Positions 1-8,928 are shown, counted from the first letter of the stretch. The stretch is 64,000 nucleotides of DNA from Pseudomonadota bacterium (GCA_021805565.1 JAJZFA010000003.1:1-64000), one strand, 5' to 3'. Numbers and translations are program-made. The notes: generated by a model from the sequence alone, not told the origin.

Positions 1-183
1 CCAACGATCCGGTCAGCCATCATCCGGACATACGGTTACGTGACGAACTGGCTCTGTCATTTCGCCTTCCCACTCGCTCGATTCGGTGGAGTCCCATCGA
101 TTCGACGAACGATCGCCATGTCAAGTCAAAAAATTCAGGCCACGAGACGGGAATGTGATTTTCTCAAATTAATGGCCGATCGG
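1..183. other. Left edge, no gene seen
   Basis: The first 183 bases lie downstream of the minus-strand monooxygenase. They are somewhat AT-richer than the genes around them. The short open frames here have no convincing start or family resemblance. I see no RNA gene or clear terminator. Confidence 0.4.
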
Positions 184-1530
184 TTATTCAGCGGCCTTCG
201 AAAATCCTGGCCGGGTTACGACGGGGCGATCCAGCCCGAGGTTTTCCCGTAGCGTGGTGCCGGCGTAGTCCAGGTGAAACAGCCCGCGCCGCTGTAACTC
301 CGGCACAACCAAGCGGCCGAAGTCTTCGTAAGCACCGGGGCGGTGGGTGGCCGACAGCACGAACCCATCGCAGACCTCGCTGGTGAACCAGTCTTCCATC
401 TGGTCGGCAACATCCTTTGCCGTGCCGCAGAAAACCTGGCTTTCGTTGATTGTGCCTCGCTTGCTGATGGTGACAAAGTCTTGCGGGGTGGGGTTGGATG
501 TGCCGCTGCGCTCGATCACGCGCCCCTTGAGGCCAAGGTTGATGCCGACCTGCGCCATCTCGGCGTCGCTAAGCGGCTGGTTCAGCGGCACGGAACTGAA
601 GTCGAAGTTTGTCACCTCGGAGATCAAGGTCAGGCTGTCTTCCGGTACCGCGAGCGACTCCGCAAGCGCGCGCTTTTCCTCCGCGATGGCGCGGGTTTCA
701 CCGGCGATGGCGTAGATCGCCGGCGCCAGCTTGACCTTATCAGGGTCGCGGCCGGCGTCGGACACGGCGTCTTTAAGCTGCCGGTATTGGTTCTGGCCCG
801 CCTCTTTGGCCTTGATGGAGGCGAAAATCAGTTCGCCCCATCGTGCCGCGAACGCCAGGCCGCGACCGCTTTGCCCCGCCTGCATGATGACAGGATGCCC
901 CTGCGGCGAGCGCGGCACGGTGAAAGGCCCGCGGGACTTAAACCACTTGCCAACGTGGTTGAGCGCGCGGACCTTGGCCGGGTCGGCGAAGAAGCCGGTT
1001 GCCTTGTCCGCGACGATCGCGTCGTCCGCCCAGGTTGCCCAATGGCCCATGACGACCTCGATGAACTCGTCCGCGCGATCGTAGCGCAGGTCGTGTTCCA
1101 GATGTTCGTCCTGGCCGAAATTGGCGGCCTCGGAGTCGTTCAAGGATGTGACCACGTTCCAGGCCGCCCGGCCCTCGATCATCAGGTCCAGCGTCGCGAA
1201 CAGGCGGGCGACGTGGAACGGCTCATAATAGGTGGTGGAATAGGTGCCGCCCAGGCCGATGCGGCTGGTCGCCATGCCCATCGCGGTCAGCAATGGGATC
1301 AGGTCCATCTTGACCGTGCGAACGCCGTGGCGCACCGCCATGTCGTAGTCGCCGCTGAAGTCCGGCATGGCGAGCCGGTCGTCGAAAAAGGCAAGATGAA
1401 ACTTGCTTTCCTCCAGCGTGCGGGCAATGCGCTGGTAGTATTTGGCGGACATAAAATCCGGCATCGCGGCCGGGTGGCGCCACGAACCGGGAAAGTTACT
1501 ACAATTTTGGGCCTGAAGGAACGCGATCAT
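184..1530 (-). CDS. NtaA/SnaA/DszA-type flavin-dependent monooxygenase (LLM class)
   Basis: Luciferase-like, FMNH2-dependent monooxygenase of the nitrilotriacetate / dibenzothiophene-sulfone group, which uses flavin reduced by a separate reductase. About 448 residues, normal for the family. The family signature AWNVVTS followed by NFG lies near residues 123-140, and an AGQSGRG segment follows mid-protein. The frame is open to 1563, but the ATG at 1530 is preceded by AAAGGAGG at ideal spacing, so I place the start there rather than 11 codons upstream. It is transcribed away from the AtuA cluster and shares a roughly 200 bp intergenic region with it, which suggests but does not prove co-regulation. 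Substrate unknown; no flavin reductase gene is nearby. Confidence 0.85.
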   Translation of the reverse strand: MIAFLQAQNCSNFPGSWRHPAAMPDFMSAKYYQRIARTLEESKFHLAFFDDRLAMPDFSGDYDMAVRHGVRTVKMDLIPLLTAMGMATSRIGLGGTYSTTYYEPFHVARLFATLDLMIEGRAAWNVVTSLNDSEAANFGQDEHLEHDLRYDRADEFIEVVMGHWATWADDAIVADKATGFFADPAKVRALNHVGKWFKSRGPFTVPRSPQGHPVIMQAGQSGRGLAFAARWGELIFASIKAKEAGQNQYRQLKDAVSDAGRDPDKVKLAPAIYAIAGETRAIAEEKRALAESLAVPEDSLTLISEVTNFDFSSVPLNQPLSDAEMAQVGINLGLKGRVIERSGTSNPTPQDFVTISKRGTINESQVFCGTAKDVADQMEDWFTSEVCDGFVLSATHRPGAYEDFGRLVVPELQRRGLFHLDYAGTTLRENLGLDRPVVTRPGFSKAAE

Positions 1531-1733
1531 CGCGATGCCTCCTTTGCGCAAATCCCGGGCCATGACGTTTGCTCCTACCGTGTGCGGGTTTATAAAAAGC
1601 CGGCCGCGGGCCAGGACAATTCGATTTTAGCTATGGACCCCCAGCGGTTATCGATTGGAAACGCTGGGGATGGCCGGACATAGTCCAGATCGGCAGCATC
1701 CAGATCGATGGCGCGGATGCGTAGGAGGACGCC

Positions 1734-3104
1734 ATGAGCGTGCAAACAAAAGAACTGACGATCCTCACGCCGGCCGGCATCCTCGGCTATGGCATTCCGG
1801 CGGAACATTTCTGGCGTGGCGTAGAGCGCGGTCCCGATGCGATAATCGTGGACGCCGGCTCGACCGATCCAGGCCCATACCTGCTCGGCCTGGGCAAAAC
1901 GATCGTTCATCGTCAAGGTTACATGCGCGACCTGGCCCTGGTGCTACAGGCCGCCAGCGAACGCCGCATTCCGCTGATCGTCAGCTCCGCCGGGGGGCCG
2001 GGCATCGACCGGCATGTGGACGAAATGGTGGCGATGATCCGCGAAATCTCCGCGGCGAAGGGATACCGTTTCAAGGTGGCGACGATTTATGCGGACATAG
2101 ACCGCGCCGTCATCCATGACCGGCTGGCGGCCGGGCGCATTACCGAATGCGGCCCGTCGGGCGAGTTGACGCATCAGGCCATCGACGACGCGGTGAACAT
2201 CGTGGCGCAGATGGGGGCCGAACCGTTCGCCCGCGTGCTGCGCGAACACCCGGACGTGGACATTATTGTCGGCGGCCGCGCCTACGATCCGGCGCCCTAT
2301 GCCGGCCTGTGCATGCTGCACGGTATCGATCCCGGCGTGTACTGGCACATGGGAAAGATCGTGGAATGCGGGGCGGTGTGCGCGGAACCCAAGGGCCGCG
2401 TGATCCTGGCAACGGTCCGGCGCGACAGCTTCGACCTGGAACCGATGAATCCGGCGGAACGGTGTACGCCCGCGTCGGTGGCCGCGCACACGCTTTATGA
2501 GAAGACCCGGCCCGACTTGCTGTTCGGTCCCGGCGGCATGCTGGACCTGCGCGGTTCCCGGTACGAAGCCCTGGATAACCGCCGCGTCAGGGTCAGCGGC
2601 AGCGTGTTCCACCCATCCGAACGGTACAGCGTTAAGCTGGAGGGTGCGGCCATCGTGGGCCACCGCACCATCTTCATCGGCGGTATCCGCGACCCGATCC
2701 TGCTGGGGCAGCTCGACAGCTACCTCGATGAGGTGCGCAGGCGGATGACCGGCTTCTTTCCCGAACTGGAAACAGGCGAGGCGACCATGCACTTCCACGT
2801 CTATGGCCGGGATGCGGTGATGGGACCGCTGGAGCCGAAGCGGCACGAAATCCCGCACGAGGTGGGGCTGATGGGCGAAATCACGGCGCCCACACAAGAG
2901 CAGGCCAACGCGATTTGCAGCCAGGCACGGATTACCGTGCTGCACATGCCCTATCCCGGCCAGTTGGCGACTGCGGGCAACTTCGCCATCCCGCTGAATC
3001 CGCCAGAGAACCCGATCGGCCCTGTGTGCCGGTTCAATGTTTATCACCTGATGGAAGTGGAATCGCCCGAGGAGTTGTTCCCCGTCCGTTTACTGGAGAT
3101 CTGA
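1734..3104 (+). CDS. AtuA-family protein (DUF1446)
   Basis: 456-residue protein of the acyclic terpene utilization AtuA / DUF1446 family. The biochemical role of the family is poorly defined; members occur in catabolic clusters for terpenoids and other organic acids. Recognised from the N-terminal ILGYG and DAGSTDPGP segments, VSSAGGPG, and VGGRAYDPAPYA in the middle. The ATG has a strong AGGAGG ribosome site at about 1723-1728. The stop codon is separated by one base from the following DUF4387 gene, a pairing that is common and in other genomes sometimes a fusion. Cytosolic; no signal peptide. Confidence 0.85.
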   Translation: MSVQTKELTILTPAGILGYGIPAEHFWRGVERGPDAIIVDAGSTDPGPYLLGLGKTIVHRQGYMRDLALVLQAASERRIPLIVSSAGGPGIDRHVDEMVAMIREISAAKGYRFKVATIYADIDRAVIHDRLAAGRITECGPSGELTHQAIDDAVNIVAQMGAEPFARVLREHPDVDIIVGGRAYDPAPYAGLCMLHGIDPGVYWHMGKIVECGAVCAEPKGRVILATVRRDSFDLEPMNPAERCTPASVAAHTLYEKTRPDLLFGPGGMLDLRGSRYEALDNRRVRVSGSVFHPSERYSVKLEGAAIVGHRTIFIGGIRDPILLGQLDSYLDEVRRRMTGFFPELETGEATMHFHVYGRDAVMGPLEPKRHEIPHEVGLMGEITAPTQEQANAICSQARITVLHMPYPGQLATAGNFAIPLNPPENPIGPVCRFNVYHLMEVESPEELFPVRLLEI

Positions 3105-3105
3105 G

Positions 3106-3423
3106 ATGCGGAATGCGCGCCTGCGAGACCTTGCCAAGGTTATCCGCAGCAAGAACTCGGGCCCGTTCGAGATTACCTTCGACGTGATCTTCGACGACGA
3201 CGCCACTTACCAGCGGGTCAAGGAGAGCGGGGCACTGGAGCAAGCAAAGATGGCATTGCTTTATAATGTCCCGGCCGAGGACATTATCGCCTGCATGTTC
3301 TTCGACCCGGCCATGGCGTTCAAGCTGACGTTGCGCCGGGCATGGGCACAAGGCAGCGTCGGGGAGCGCGACACGTTCGGCGCCCAACAGCACGCGCCGC
3401 TGCTCGACATCGTCGTGGACTGA
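3106..3423 (+). CDS. DUF4387 family protein
   Basis: 105-residue small protein of the DUF4387 family. The typical opening (RDLAKVIRSKNSGPFEIT), the FDVIFDD segment and the NVPAEDI segment are all present. DUF4387 proteins regularly follow an AtuA/DUF1446 gene and are presumed to be a second subunit or domain of the same complex. The start is one base after the AtuA stop, so the two are translationally coupled. Molecular function unknown. Confidence 0.85.
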   Translation: MRNARLRDLAKVIRSKNSGPFEITFDVIFDDDATYQRVKESGALEQAKMALLYNVPAEDIIACMFFDPAMAFKLTLRRAWAQGSVGERDTFGAQQHAPLLDIVVD

Positions 3424-3647
3424 ATCGCGACATAGGAATATTTTCTGGTAGCGTGACCGCCCGGTCGCCTTCTTTCGCCAAGCGGATGTGTCCGGTCGAC
3501 TGGATTTCGCTTTTCAGGACTGACGGGCGTGCCAGAATGCGTCGATCATTTTGTCAATCGTCATGGGGTTCTCCTCCTGCGATGCTTGTCAGGCCGGAAC
3601 GGTGCGCCTACCGTCCATGCCAGTCCATCGGCAGGGAAAACGTCGCG

Positions 3648-4085
3648 ATGAAAATCCTCGTTGTCCAGGGGGCCGGCATGACTATGCGCGGCAAAACGCA
3701 AATCGGGATTTTCGGGACGATGACGCTCGATCAATACAATCAGCACATCGTGCGGTATGCGGCGGAACTGGAGATCGAGGTCGATATTTTCCACTCGAAC
3801 ACCGAAGGCGCGGTGATCGACCGGCTGTATCAGGCGAACGACCAGGGCTTCGATGCGGCACTGTTCAATCCGGCGGGGTTTTCCCGCGGCTACCCGGCAT
3901 TGACCGCCGCCATCGGCCAGGTCGCGTTCCCGGTGATCGAGGTCCACATCTCCAATCCCGTCCGGCGCGGTCCGGTTTCGGATACCGCGGCGGTCAGTCT
4001 GGGTATGGTCACCGGATTCGGTGTGCTGGGCTATTATCTGGCGCTGCGCGGGCTGCGCGATTCGCACACGCCGGCGGAGCGATAA
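3648..4085 (+). CDS. Type II 3-dehydroquinase-like protein, catalytic residues altered
   Basis: 145 residues with the flavodoxin-like fold signature of type II dehydroquinate dehydratase (AroQ), including the hallmark IEVHISN (His100) and an Asn in FNPAGF (Asn74). Compared by eye with the Mycobacterium tuberculosis enzyme, the catalytic Tyr24 position is Phe22 (IFG instead of VYG), the His81 position is Arg80, the Arg112 position is Ser111, and the N-terminal NGPNL loop is QGAGM. A true shikimate-pathway dehydratase needs that Tyr, so I do not name it aroQ. It sits 224 bp after the DUF4387 gene and 88 bp before a decarboxylating dehydrogenase, which points to a catabolic role. The frame is open upstream, but conserved sequence begins at this ATG. 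Confidence 0.7.
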   Translation: MKILVVQGAGMTMRGKTQIGIFGTMTLDQYNQHIVRYAAELEIEVDIFHSNTEGAVIDRLYQANDQGFDAALFNPAGFSRGYPALTAAIGQVAFPVIEVHISNPVRRGPVSDTAAVSLGMVTGFGVLGYYLALRGLRDSHTPAER

Positions 4086-4173
4086 AACCCGGCGACCGAT
4101 CCCCGCGCCGGCTGGCTTGGTTCCCGCCCTGGCACGCGCTAAACCGCACATCGCCAAATTTAGGAGCCATTCC

Positions 4174-5250
4174 ATGACCCGCAGCCACCGCATCGCATCC
4201 GTACCGGCCGACGGGATCGGCCCGGAGGTCATCGACGCCGGACTGGAAGTGCTGGACGCGGTCGCATCCCGCGATGGCGGGTTCACGCTGATGGTGGACC
4301 GGTACGACTGGGGCTCCAACTGGTATCGCAAGCACGGTGAATTCATGCCCGCCGATGGGCTGGCCTGGCTCCGCACCGCTGACGCGATCTATTTCGGCGC
4401 GGTTGGCGACCCGGATATCCCCGACCATCTCTCGCTTTGGGGCCTGCGGCTGCAAATCTGCCAGGGCTTCGACCAGTATGCCAATGTCCGCCCGACCCGG
4501 ATCCTGCCCGGCGTGACCTCCCCGTTGCGCGACGTTGGCACGGGCGATCTGGACTGGGTGATCGTGCGCGAAAATTCGGAAGGCGAGTATGCCGGCCAGG
4601 GTGGCCGCACCCATCGCGGCCTGCCGGAGGAAGTGGCCACCGAAACCGCCATCTTCACCCGGCGCGGCGTCGAACGCATCATGCGGTATGCCTTCGATAT
4701 CGCCCGGTCCCGGCCGCGCAAGCACCTGACGGTCGTCACCAAATCCAACGCGCAGCGGCATGGCATGGTGTTCTGGGATGAAATCGCCGCCCTGGTCAGC
4801 CATGACTACAAGGACGTGACCTGGGACAAGGAACTGGTGGACGCGATGACCATGCGCATGGTCCGCAAGCCGCGCACCATCGATACGGTCGTCGCGACCA
4901 ATCTGCACGCCGACATCCTGTCCGATCTGGCCGCCGCGCTGGCCGGTTCGCTGGGCATCGCGCCGACCGGCAATATCGATCCCGAACGCCGCAGCCCGTC
5001 GATGTTCGAACCGATCCACGGCAGCGCGTTCGACATTACCGGCAAGGGCGTCGCCAATCCGGTGGCGACGTTCTGGACCGGGGCGATGATGCTGGAACAT
5101 CTGGGCGAGAAGCAGGCTGCCGACCTGCTGATGCGGGCGGTGGAGCAGGTCTGCGCCGCCGGCATCCTGTCGCCCGATCTGGGCGGTTCGGCCACGACGA
5201 AAGAGGTGACGAAGGCGGTGGCGGAGGCTGTGCGGGGCATGAACCGCTAG
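4174..5250 (+). CDS. Tartrate / D-malate dehydrogenase (TtuC/DmlA type)
   Basis: 358-residue NAD-dependent beta-decarboxylating dehydrogenase of the isocitrate / isopropylmalate dehydrogenase superfamily, in the subgroup acting on tartrate and D-malate. Supporting segments are PADGIGPEV at the N-terminus, QYANVRPTR, the RENSEGEYAGQGG segment typical of tartrate dehydrogenases, VTKSNAQ (catalytic Lys), and the metal-binding DILSDLAAALAGSLG near residue 250. The start is fixed by TAGGAG at 4161-4166. Downstream of the dehydroquinase-like gene on the same strand, so it probably belongs to the same catabolic cluster. Sequence alone cannot separate tartrate from D-malate as substrate. Confidence 0.85.
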   Translation: MTRSHRIASVPADGIGPEVIDAGLEVLDAVASRDGGFTLMVDRYDWGSNWYRKHGEFMPADGLAWLRTADAIYFGAVGDPDIPDHLSLWGLRLQICQGFDQYANVRPTRILPGVTSPLRDVGTGDLDWVIVRENSEGEYAGQGGRTHRGLPEEVATETAIFTRRGVERIMRYAFDIARSRPRKHLTVVTKSNAQRHGMVFWDEIAALVSHDYKDVTWDKELVDAMTMRMVRKPRTIDTVVATNLHADILSDLAAALAGSLGIAPTGNIDPERRSPSMFEPIHGSAFDITGKGVANPVATFWTGAMMLEHLGEKQAADLLMRAVEQVCAAGILSPDLGGSATTKEVTKAVAEAVRGMNR

Positions 5251-5355
5251 TTCGACTGGTCTCCGTCTGCCCTCGGGTCGAAGGGCATGCTATCGGCCGT
5301 TATTGGGGTGGGCAGCGTTATCGGCGTGCTGGCCCAGCGATTGCCGGCGCTGCCG

Positions 5356-6831
5356 TTACCGCACGATCCGCCGCACCAGCGTCAGCAAATCGGTCTCCGC
5401 CCCGGCCGGACACCCGGCGGCACTCCACAGCGCCAACAGAACCGCCGCATAAACGGCCGCGCCCGTGACGGTGGCCGCTGCCAGCGACAACACGCCCGCA
5501 TCGTCGGTCCATCCCAGACCGGTGCCAGCCAGGACAGCCGCCATCGCCGCGGCGGCCACGACAGGTCGGCCGATCCCGCGGATCAGCATTCCGGCACCCA
5601 CATGAAACCGGCGCAGCGCGGTCGCGACCGTCAGGCCCTGTTCCAGCACCACCGCGATGGCGGCGCCCGCCGCCGCCCCGGTCAGCCCGTACACTGGGAT
5701 CAGCAACGCCAGCAACGCCACACGGACACCCGCCCCAACCAGCGTCAGGCTGACAAGGCGACCCAGAACGGCATACGCACTGAGCAGGTGTAGGCCGAGG
5801 TGACCGAACACCATGACGGTGAAACTCAGCGACAGAATGCGCAGCACCGGCACCGCCTGCGCCCAACCCGGCCCGAACGCCAGCGCCACGAGCGGCGCCG
5901 CCACCAGCGACAGACCCACGCCGGCCGGCAGGGTCAGCAGCGCGGCCGAACCGGTCAGGCGCAGGAATATGTCGCCCGGATCGACCTGCTGTTGACGTCC
6001 CGCCGCGAAGCCGGAAAACGCCGCCCGGCCCAGCGGTTCGATCAGTTCGGTGGTCGGCAGCGCGGCGATTTCGGCGCCGACGCTGTAAAATCCGACAGAC
6101 GCCGTGTTCGTGAGCCGGCCCAGCAACAGGCTGTCGCTGCGATCCCGCACCAAAATGGCGAGGCTGAGCAGCCAGGTCCACGCCGAATAACCCGCCAGCC
6201 CGCGCCAGGCTTTCAACGACAGTGCCGGCCGGTACGGGTGCATGACGTAGCTCATGACCACGCGCAAAACGCGGTTGACGCCCATCCCGGCCAGCATCGC
6301 CACATAGGAATGTAGCACCGCAGCCGTTCCGATCGCAGCGACGATGCCGCACAGTTTTGGCAGCACCATGATCGCGAATTCCTTATGGAAGGCGAAATCG
6401 CGGCGGAAATCGACCGCGCCGATGTTGGCGAACCCATCCAGCACCGGCAGGCAGGCAACGAACAACAGTACCGGACCCAGGCGCGGGTCGGCGAAAAAGC
6501 CGGCGGCGGGCCATGCCAGCGCGGCCACCAGGATTGTCACCGACAGACCGCGCAGCAGGTTCAGGGTGAAAGCAGTGTCGTAGAACGCCTGACCCGGCGT
6601 TGCCTCGCGGATGACAGCTTCCTCGGTGCCCAGCGTCAGCATGCCGTCGATGGTCTGCATGAAACCGGTGGCCAGGGCGATGATGCCGAAATCGGCCGGC
6701 GCGATGAGGCGGACCAGCACAAGCGTGCTGACAAGGCCGAGGACGCGCATGCCCAGGCGCCAGGCCATGACCCAGCCGGCACCGCGAGCGGTGCGTAAAA
6801 GCAGGCTGCCGGGGACAGGAGTATCGGACAC
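5356..6831 (-). CDS. Polysaccharide / lipopolysaccharide flippase (Wzx-like)
   Basis: 491-residue integral membrane protein of the MVF/MOP flippase superfamily, which moves lipid-linked oligosaccharides across the inner membrane. It has about 12-14 hydrophobic segments. The N-terminus LVRLIAPADFGIIALATGF is the standard opening of the polysaccharide-export flippases, with conserved charged residues in the first helices. It begins with GTG. No glycosyltransferase gene is adjacent; other envelope-polysaccharide genes in the window (a WecA-type transferase, GT2, GT4, acyltransferase) are scattered. It is convergent with the tartrate-type dehydrogenase, 105 bp apart. Confidence 0.85.
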   Translation of the reverse strand: MSDTPVPGSLLLRTARGAGWVMAWRLGMRVLGLVSTLVLVRLIAPADFGIIALATGFMQTIDGMLTLGTEEAVIREATPGQAFYDTAFTLNLLRGLSVTILVAALAWPAAGFFADPRLGPVLLFVACLPVLDGFANIGAVDFRRDFAFHKEFAIMVLPKLCGIVAAIGTAAVLHSYVAMLAGMGVNRVLRVVMSYVMHPYRPALSLKAWRGLAGYSAWTWLLSLAILVRDRSDSLLLGRLTNTASVGFYSVGAEIAALPTTELIEPLGRAAFSGFAAGRQQQVDPGDIFLRLTGSAALLTLPAGVGLSLVAAPLVALAFGPGWAQAVPVLRILSLSFTVMVFGHLGLHLLSAYAVLGRLVSLTLVGAGVRVALLALLIPVYGLTGAAAGAAIAVVLEQGLTVATALRRFHVGAGMLIRGIGRPVVAAAAMAAVLAGTGLGWTDDAGVLSLAAATVTGAAVYAAVLLALWSAAGCPAGAETDLLTLVRRIVR

Positions 6832-7129
6832 GCGGATTTGTTATCACGCCGGGACGTTCGGACACAGCAAATCCCGGCGGATCGGGGGGCACCGAGCGGA
6901 CGGCGACAGTGGGCGTGGACTTGCCAATCGGACAGGGGCCGGCGATCCGGCGAATTTCGACGCCCGCACGTGGATGGCGCGATGGCGAACCGGACCATTG
7001 TCCGCGTTCGACGGCGTCAGGCCGGCGATCCGATAGACACGACGGCAGGCCAGGGCGCGGTTACCGCCGGCCCTTTCCGGACGGCCGTATCTGGCGCAGC
7101 ATGATCCCGTCCACGAAGGGAATCGTCAA
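6832..7129. other. Divergent intergenic region
   Basis: 298 bp between the flippase gene (minus) and the thiolase-like gene (plus). Both genes start here, so it must carry their promoters, but I could not assign confident -35/-10 pairs. A ribosome site AAGGGA lies at about 7116-7121, ahead of the thiolase-like ATG. Confidence 0.4.
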
Positions 7130-8275
7130 ATGCCGCTGCGGGAAGCAGGCGCCGTCACTGGCGTCGGGGAAACCCAGTATCTGCGAGGCACCGATCGCAC
7201 CGCGCTGTCATTCCAGCTCGAGGCCTCGCTGGCGGCGATTCGCGACGCCGGACTGAAACCGACCGATATCGACGGGCTGATCCCGTACGGCCACGGTGCG
7301 GTGGCCGAGGACTTCATTACCAATTTCGGCATCGAAGACCTGCGATTTTCCGCCACCACGCCGATGGGCGGCGCATCGGCCGTAGCCGCGATCCAATGTG
7401 CCCTTGCCGTTATCCAAGCGGGCATCTGCAAGCACGTCCTGCTGTCGCTCGGGCGTATCGGTTACTCCGGCGGGCGCATCGGAACGCGGGTGCAGCAGAT
7501 GCCGCAATTCAAGGTCATCGGCGAGTTCGAAATGCCCCTCGGCGCCATTGCTCCTGCTCAACTCTACGCCCCGATGGTTCGGCGGCACATGGAACTCTAC
7601 GGGACGACGTCCCGCCAGTTGGCGGAAATCGCGGTAACCACTCGGTATCATGCGTCCCTGCAAACCAATGCGACGATGCGGACCCCGATCACAATCGAGG
7701 ACCATCAGTCATCGCGCATGATTTCCGACCCGCTACGCCTGCTGGATTGCTCGCTGGAAAGCGACGGCGGCGCGGCCGTGGTGATCAGTGCCCCGGATCG
7801 CGCGCGCGACATGGCGAAGCGTCCGGTTATGGTAATGGGCGTGGCCGAGGGCCATCCGGACTCGCCATCCGCCATCACGCAGCGGCCGGATCTGACCACG
7901 CTGGGCCTTGCCAAGGCAGCGCCGAAAGCGTTTGCGATGGCCGGCGTCGATCGCGCCGATATCGACGTCGCCGAGGTATATGACTGCTTTACCTACATCG
8001 TTATGTGCCAGTTGGAAGACCTCGGCTTCTGCAAAAAAGGCGAAGGTGGCCCATTCGTACAGGACGGGGCGCTCGGTTTACACGGACGGTTGCCGGTGAA
8101 CACTCACGGCGGATTGCTGTCGCAGGCGCATATGGCCGGCATGAACCATATCGTCGAACTGGTGCGCCAGTTACGCGGAGAGGCGGCCGCACAGGTATCG
8201 AATGCCGAGGTCGGACTGGTCACCGGCTACGGCGACATGGGAGACGGTGCGATCGCTATCATGCGGAGGGCCTGA
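7130..8275 (+). CDS. SCPx/Ltp2-type thiolase-like protein
   Basis: 381 residues of the lipid-transfer/SCPx thiolase-like family. Classical thiolases carry a nucleophilic Cys in a CxS/CAG motif near residue 90; here the equivalent stretch is TTPMGGAS, with no Cys. EVYDCFTY near residue 285 and NTHGGLLSQAH near residue 325 match the family, as does the C-terminal VRQLRGEA. Members lacking the Cys, such as Ltp2 of steroid side-chain degradation, act as retro-aldolases together with a DUF35 protein, and a DUF35 gene follows here after 3 bases. It could instead be an acyltransferase; substrate unknown. Start supported by AAGGGA upstream. Confidence 0.75.
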   Translation: MPLREAGAVTGVGETQYLRGTDRTALSFQLEASLAAIRDAGLKPTDIDGLIPYGHGAVAEDFITNFGIEDLRFSATTPMGGASAVAAIQCALAVIQAGICKHVLLSLGRIGYSGGRIGTRVQQMPQFKVIGEFEMPLGAIAPAQLYAPMVRRHMELYGTTSRQLAEIAVTTRYHASLQTNATMRTPITIEDHQSSRMISDPLRLLDCSLESDGGAAVVISAPDRARDMAKRPVMVMGVAEGHPDSPSAITQRPDLTTLGLAKAAPKAFAMAGVDRADIDVAEVYDCFTYIVMCQLEDLGFCKKGEGGPFVQDGALGLHGRLPVNTHGGLLSQAHMAGMNHIVELVRQLRGEAAAQVSNAEVGLVTGYGDMGDGAIAIMRRA

Positions 8276-8278
8276 GCG

Positions 8279-8704
8279 ATGGCGGCCGTTTACGACAAAC
8301 TGGTGCCGTCCCCGACGCCGGAGACACAGCCTTACTGGGACGGATTGAACCAGGGGCGGCTGCGGCTGCAACGCTGCGCCGATTGCGGGAAAATAAGACA
8401 TTATCCGCGGCCGGTGTGCGATGCGTGCTGGTCGATGAACACGGACTGGGTCGATGCCGCCGGTACGGGTACGGTCCATAGCTGGACGATCGCCCATTAT
8501 GCATTTCATCCGGGCCTCAAAGGCGACCTGCCCTATATATTGCTGACCGTCGATCTGCCTGAAGGCGTCCGGATGAACGCCCAGGCTCGCGGGGTCGAGG
8601 CATCGGCGTTGCGCGTTGGGTTGCCAGTGGTGGTGCGGTTCGAGCGCGTGAAGAACGATCTGACGCTGCCGGTGTTCGAGGCGGATTTTTGCCGCGTGTC
8701 ATGA
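8279..8704 (+). CDS. DUF35 OB-fold protein with zinc ribbon (ChsH2-like)
   Basis: 141 residues: an N-terminal rubredoxin-like zinc ribbon with CADCG and CDAC near residues 38-54, followed by an OB-fold. These proteins bind acyl-CoA and pair with thiolase-like or aldolase proteins. The gene begins 3 bases after the thiolase-like stop, with GGAGGG as its ribosome site, so the two are expected to form one complex. Its stop TGA overlaps a possible small frame and a short REP-like palindrome. Confidence 0.8.
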   Translation: MAAVYDKLVPSPTPETQPYWDGLNQGRLRLQRCADCGKIRHYPRPVCDACWSMNTDWVDAAGTGTVHSWTIAHYAFHPGLKGDLPYILLTVDLPEGVRMNAQARGVEASALRVGLPVVVRFERVKNDLTLPVFEADFCRVS

Positions 8705-8805
8705 CCGGGATCCGGTCGCTCGCCCGCGACTGTCTGGCGTTCTATCCCGAAATCATGGGCCGCCGAACCAGTGCGGACTATGACCGAATAGGAAACCAGG
8801 CCTGA
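8701..8805 (+). CDS. Possible 34-residue ORF or gene remnant
   Basis: An ATG overlaps the DUF35 stop codon (ATGA) and opens a 34-codon frame ending at 8805. Its composition (RSLARDCLAFYPEIMGRR) is protein-like, but I recognise no family. It may be the beginning of a truncated third operon gene. The first 20 bases also form a small palindrome and resemble the REP arms at 38.5 kb, so the frame could be accidental. The rest of the 224 bp gap up to 8928 shows nothing clear. Confidence 0.3.
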   Translation: MTGIRSLARDCLAFYPEIMGRRTSADYDRIGNQA

Positions 8806-8928
8806 CGACATTGACCCAGTTGCCCTGCTGGGCTGGTCCAGCGCCTTGCCCCCGGCCGCCAGTCTCCGCCCGGTGCAGACGCACGATCGTTCTTGACACA
8901 TTTCCTATAATAATCTAAACGCCAAGGA

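Noticed and set aside
343-1683. Long plus-strand frame opposite the flavin monooxygenase
   Set aside because: Antisense shadow of a well-supported gene; composition is His/Arg/Gly-rich with no family resemblance.
1944-3047. Long minus-strand frame opposite AtuA
   Set aside because: Antisense shadow caused by high GC at third positions.
4009-5100. Long minus-strand frame opposite the tartrate-type dehydrogenase
   Set aside because: Shadow; the plus strand carries the conserved enzyme.
8893-8911. TTGACA followed by TATAAT before the hypothetical gene at 8929
   Set aside because: Only 7 bases separate the two hexamers, so they cannot form one sigma-70 promoter.
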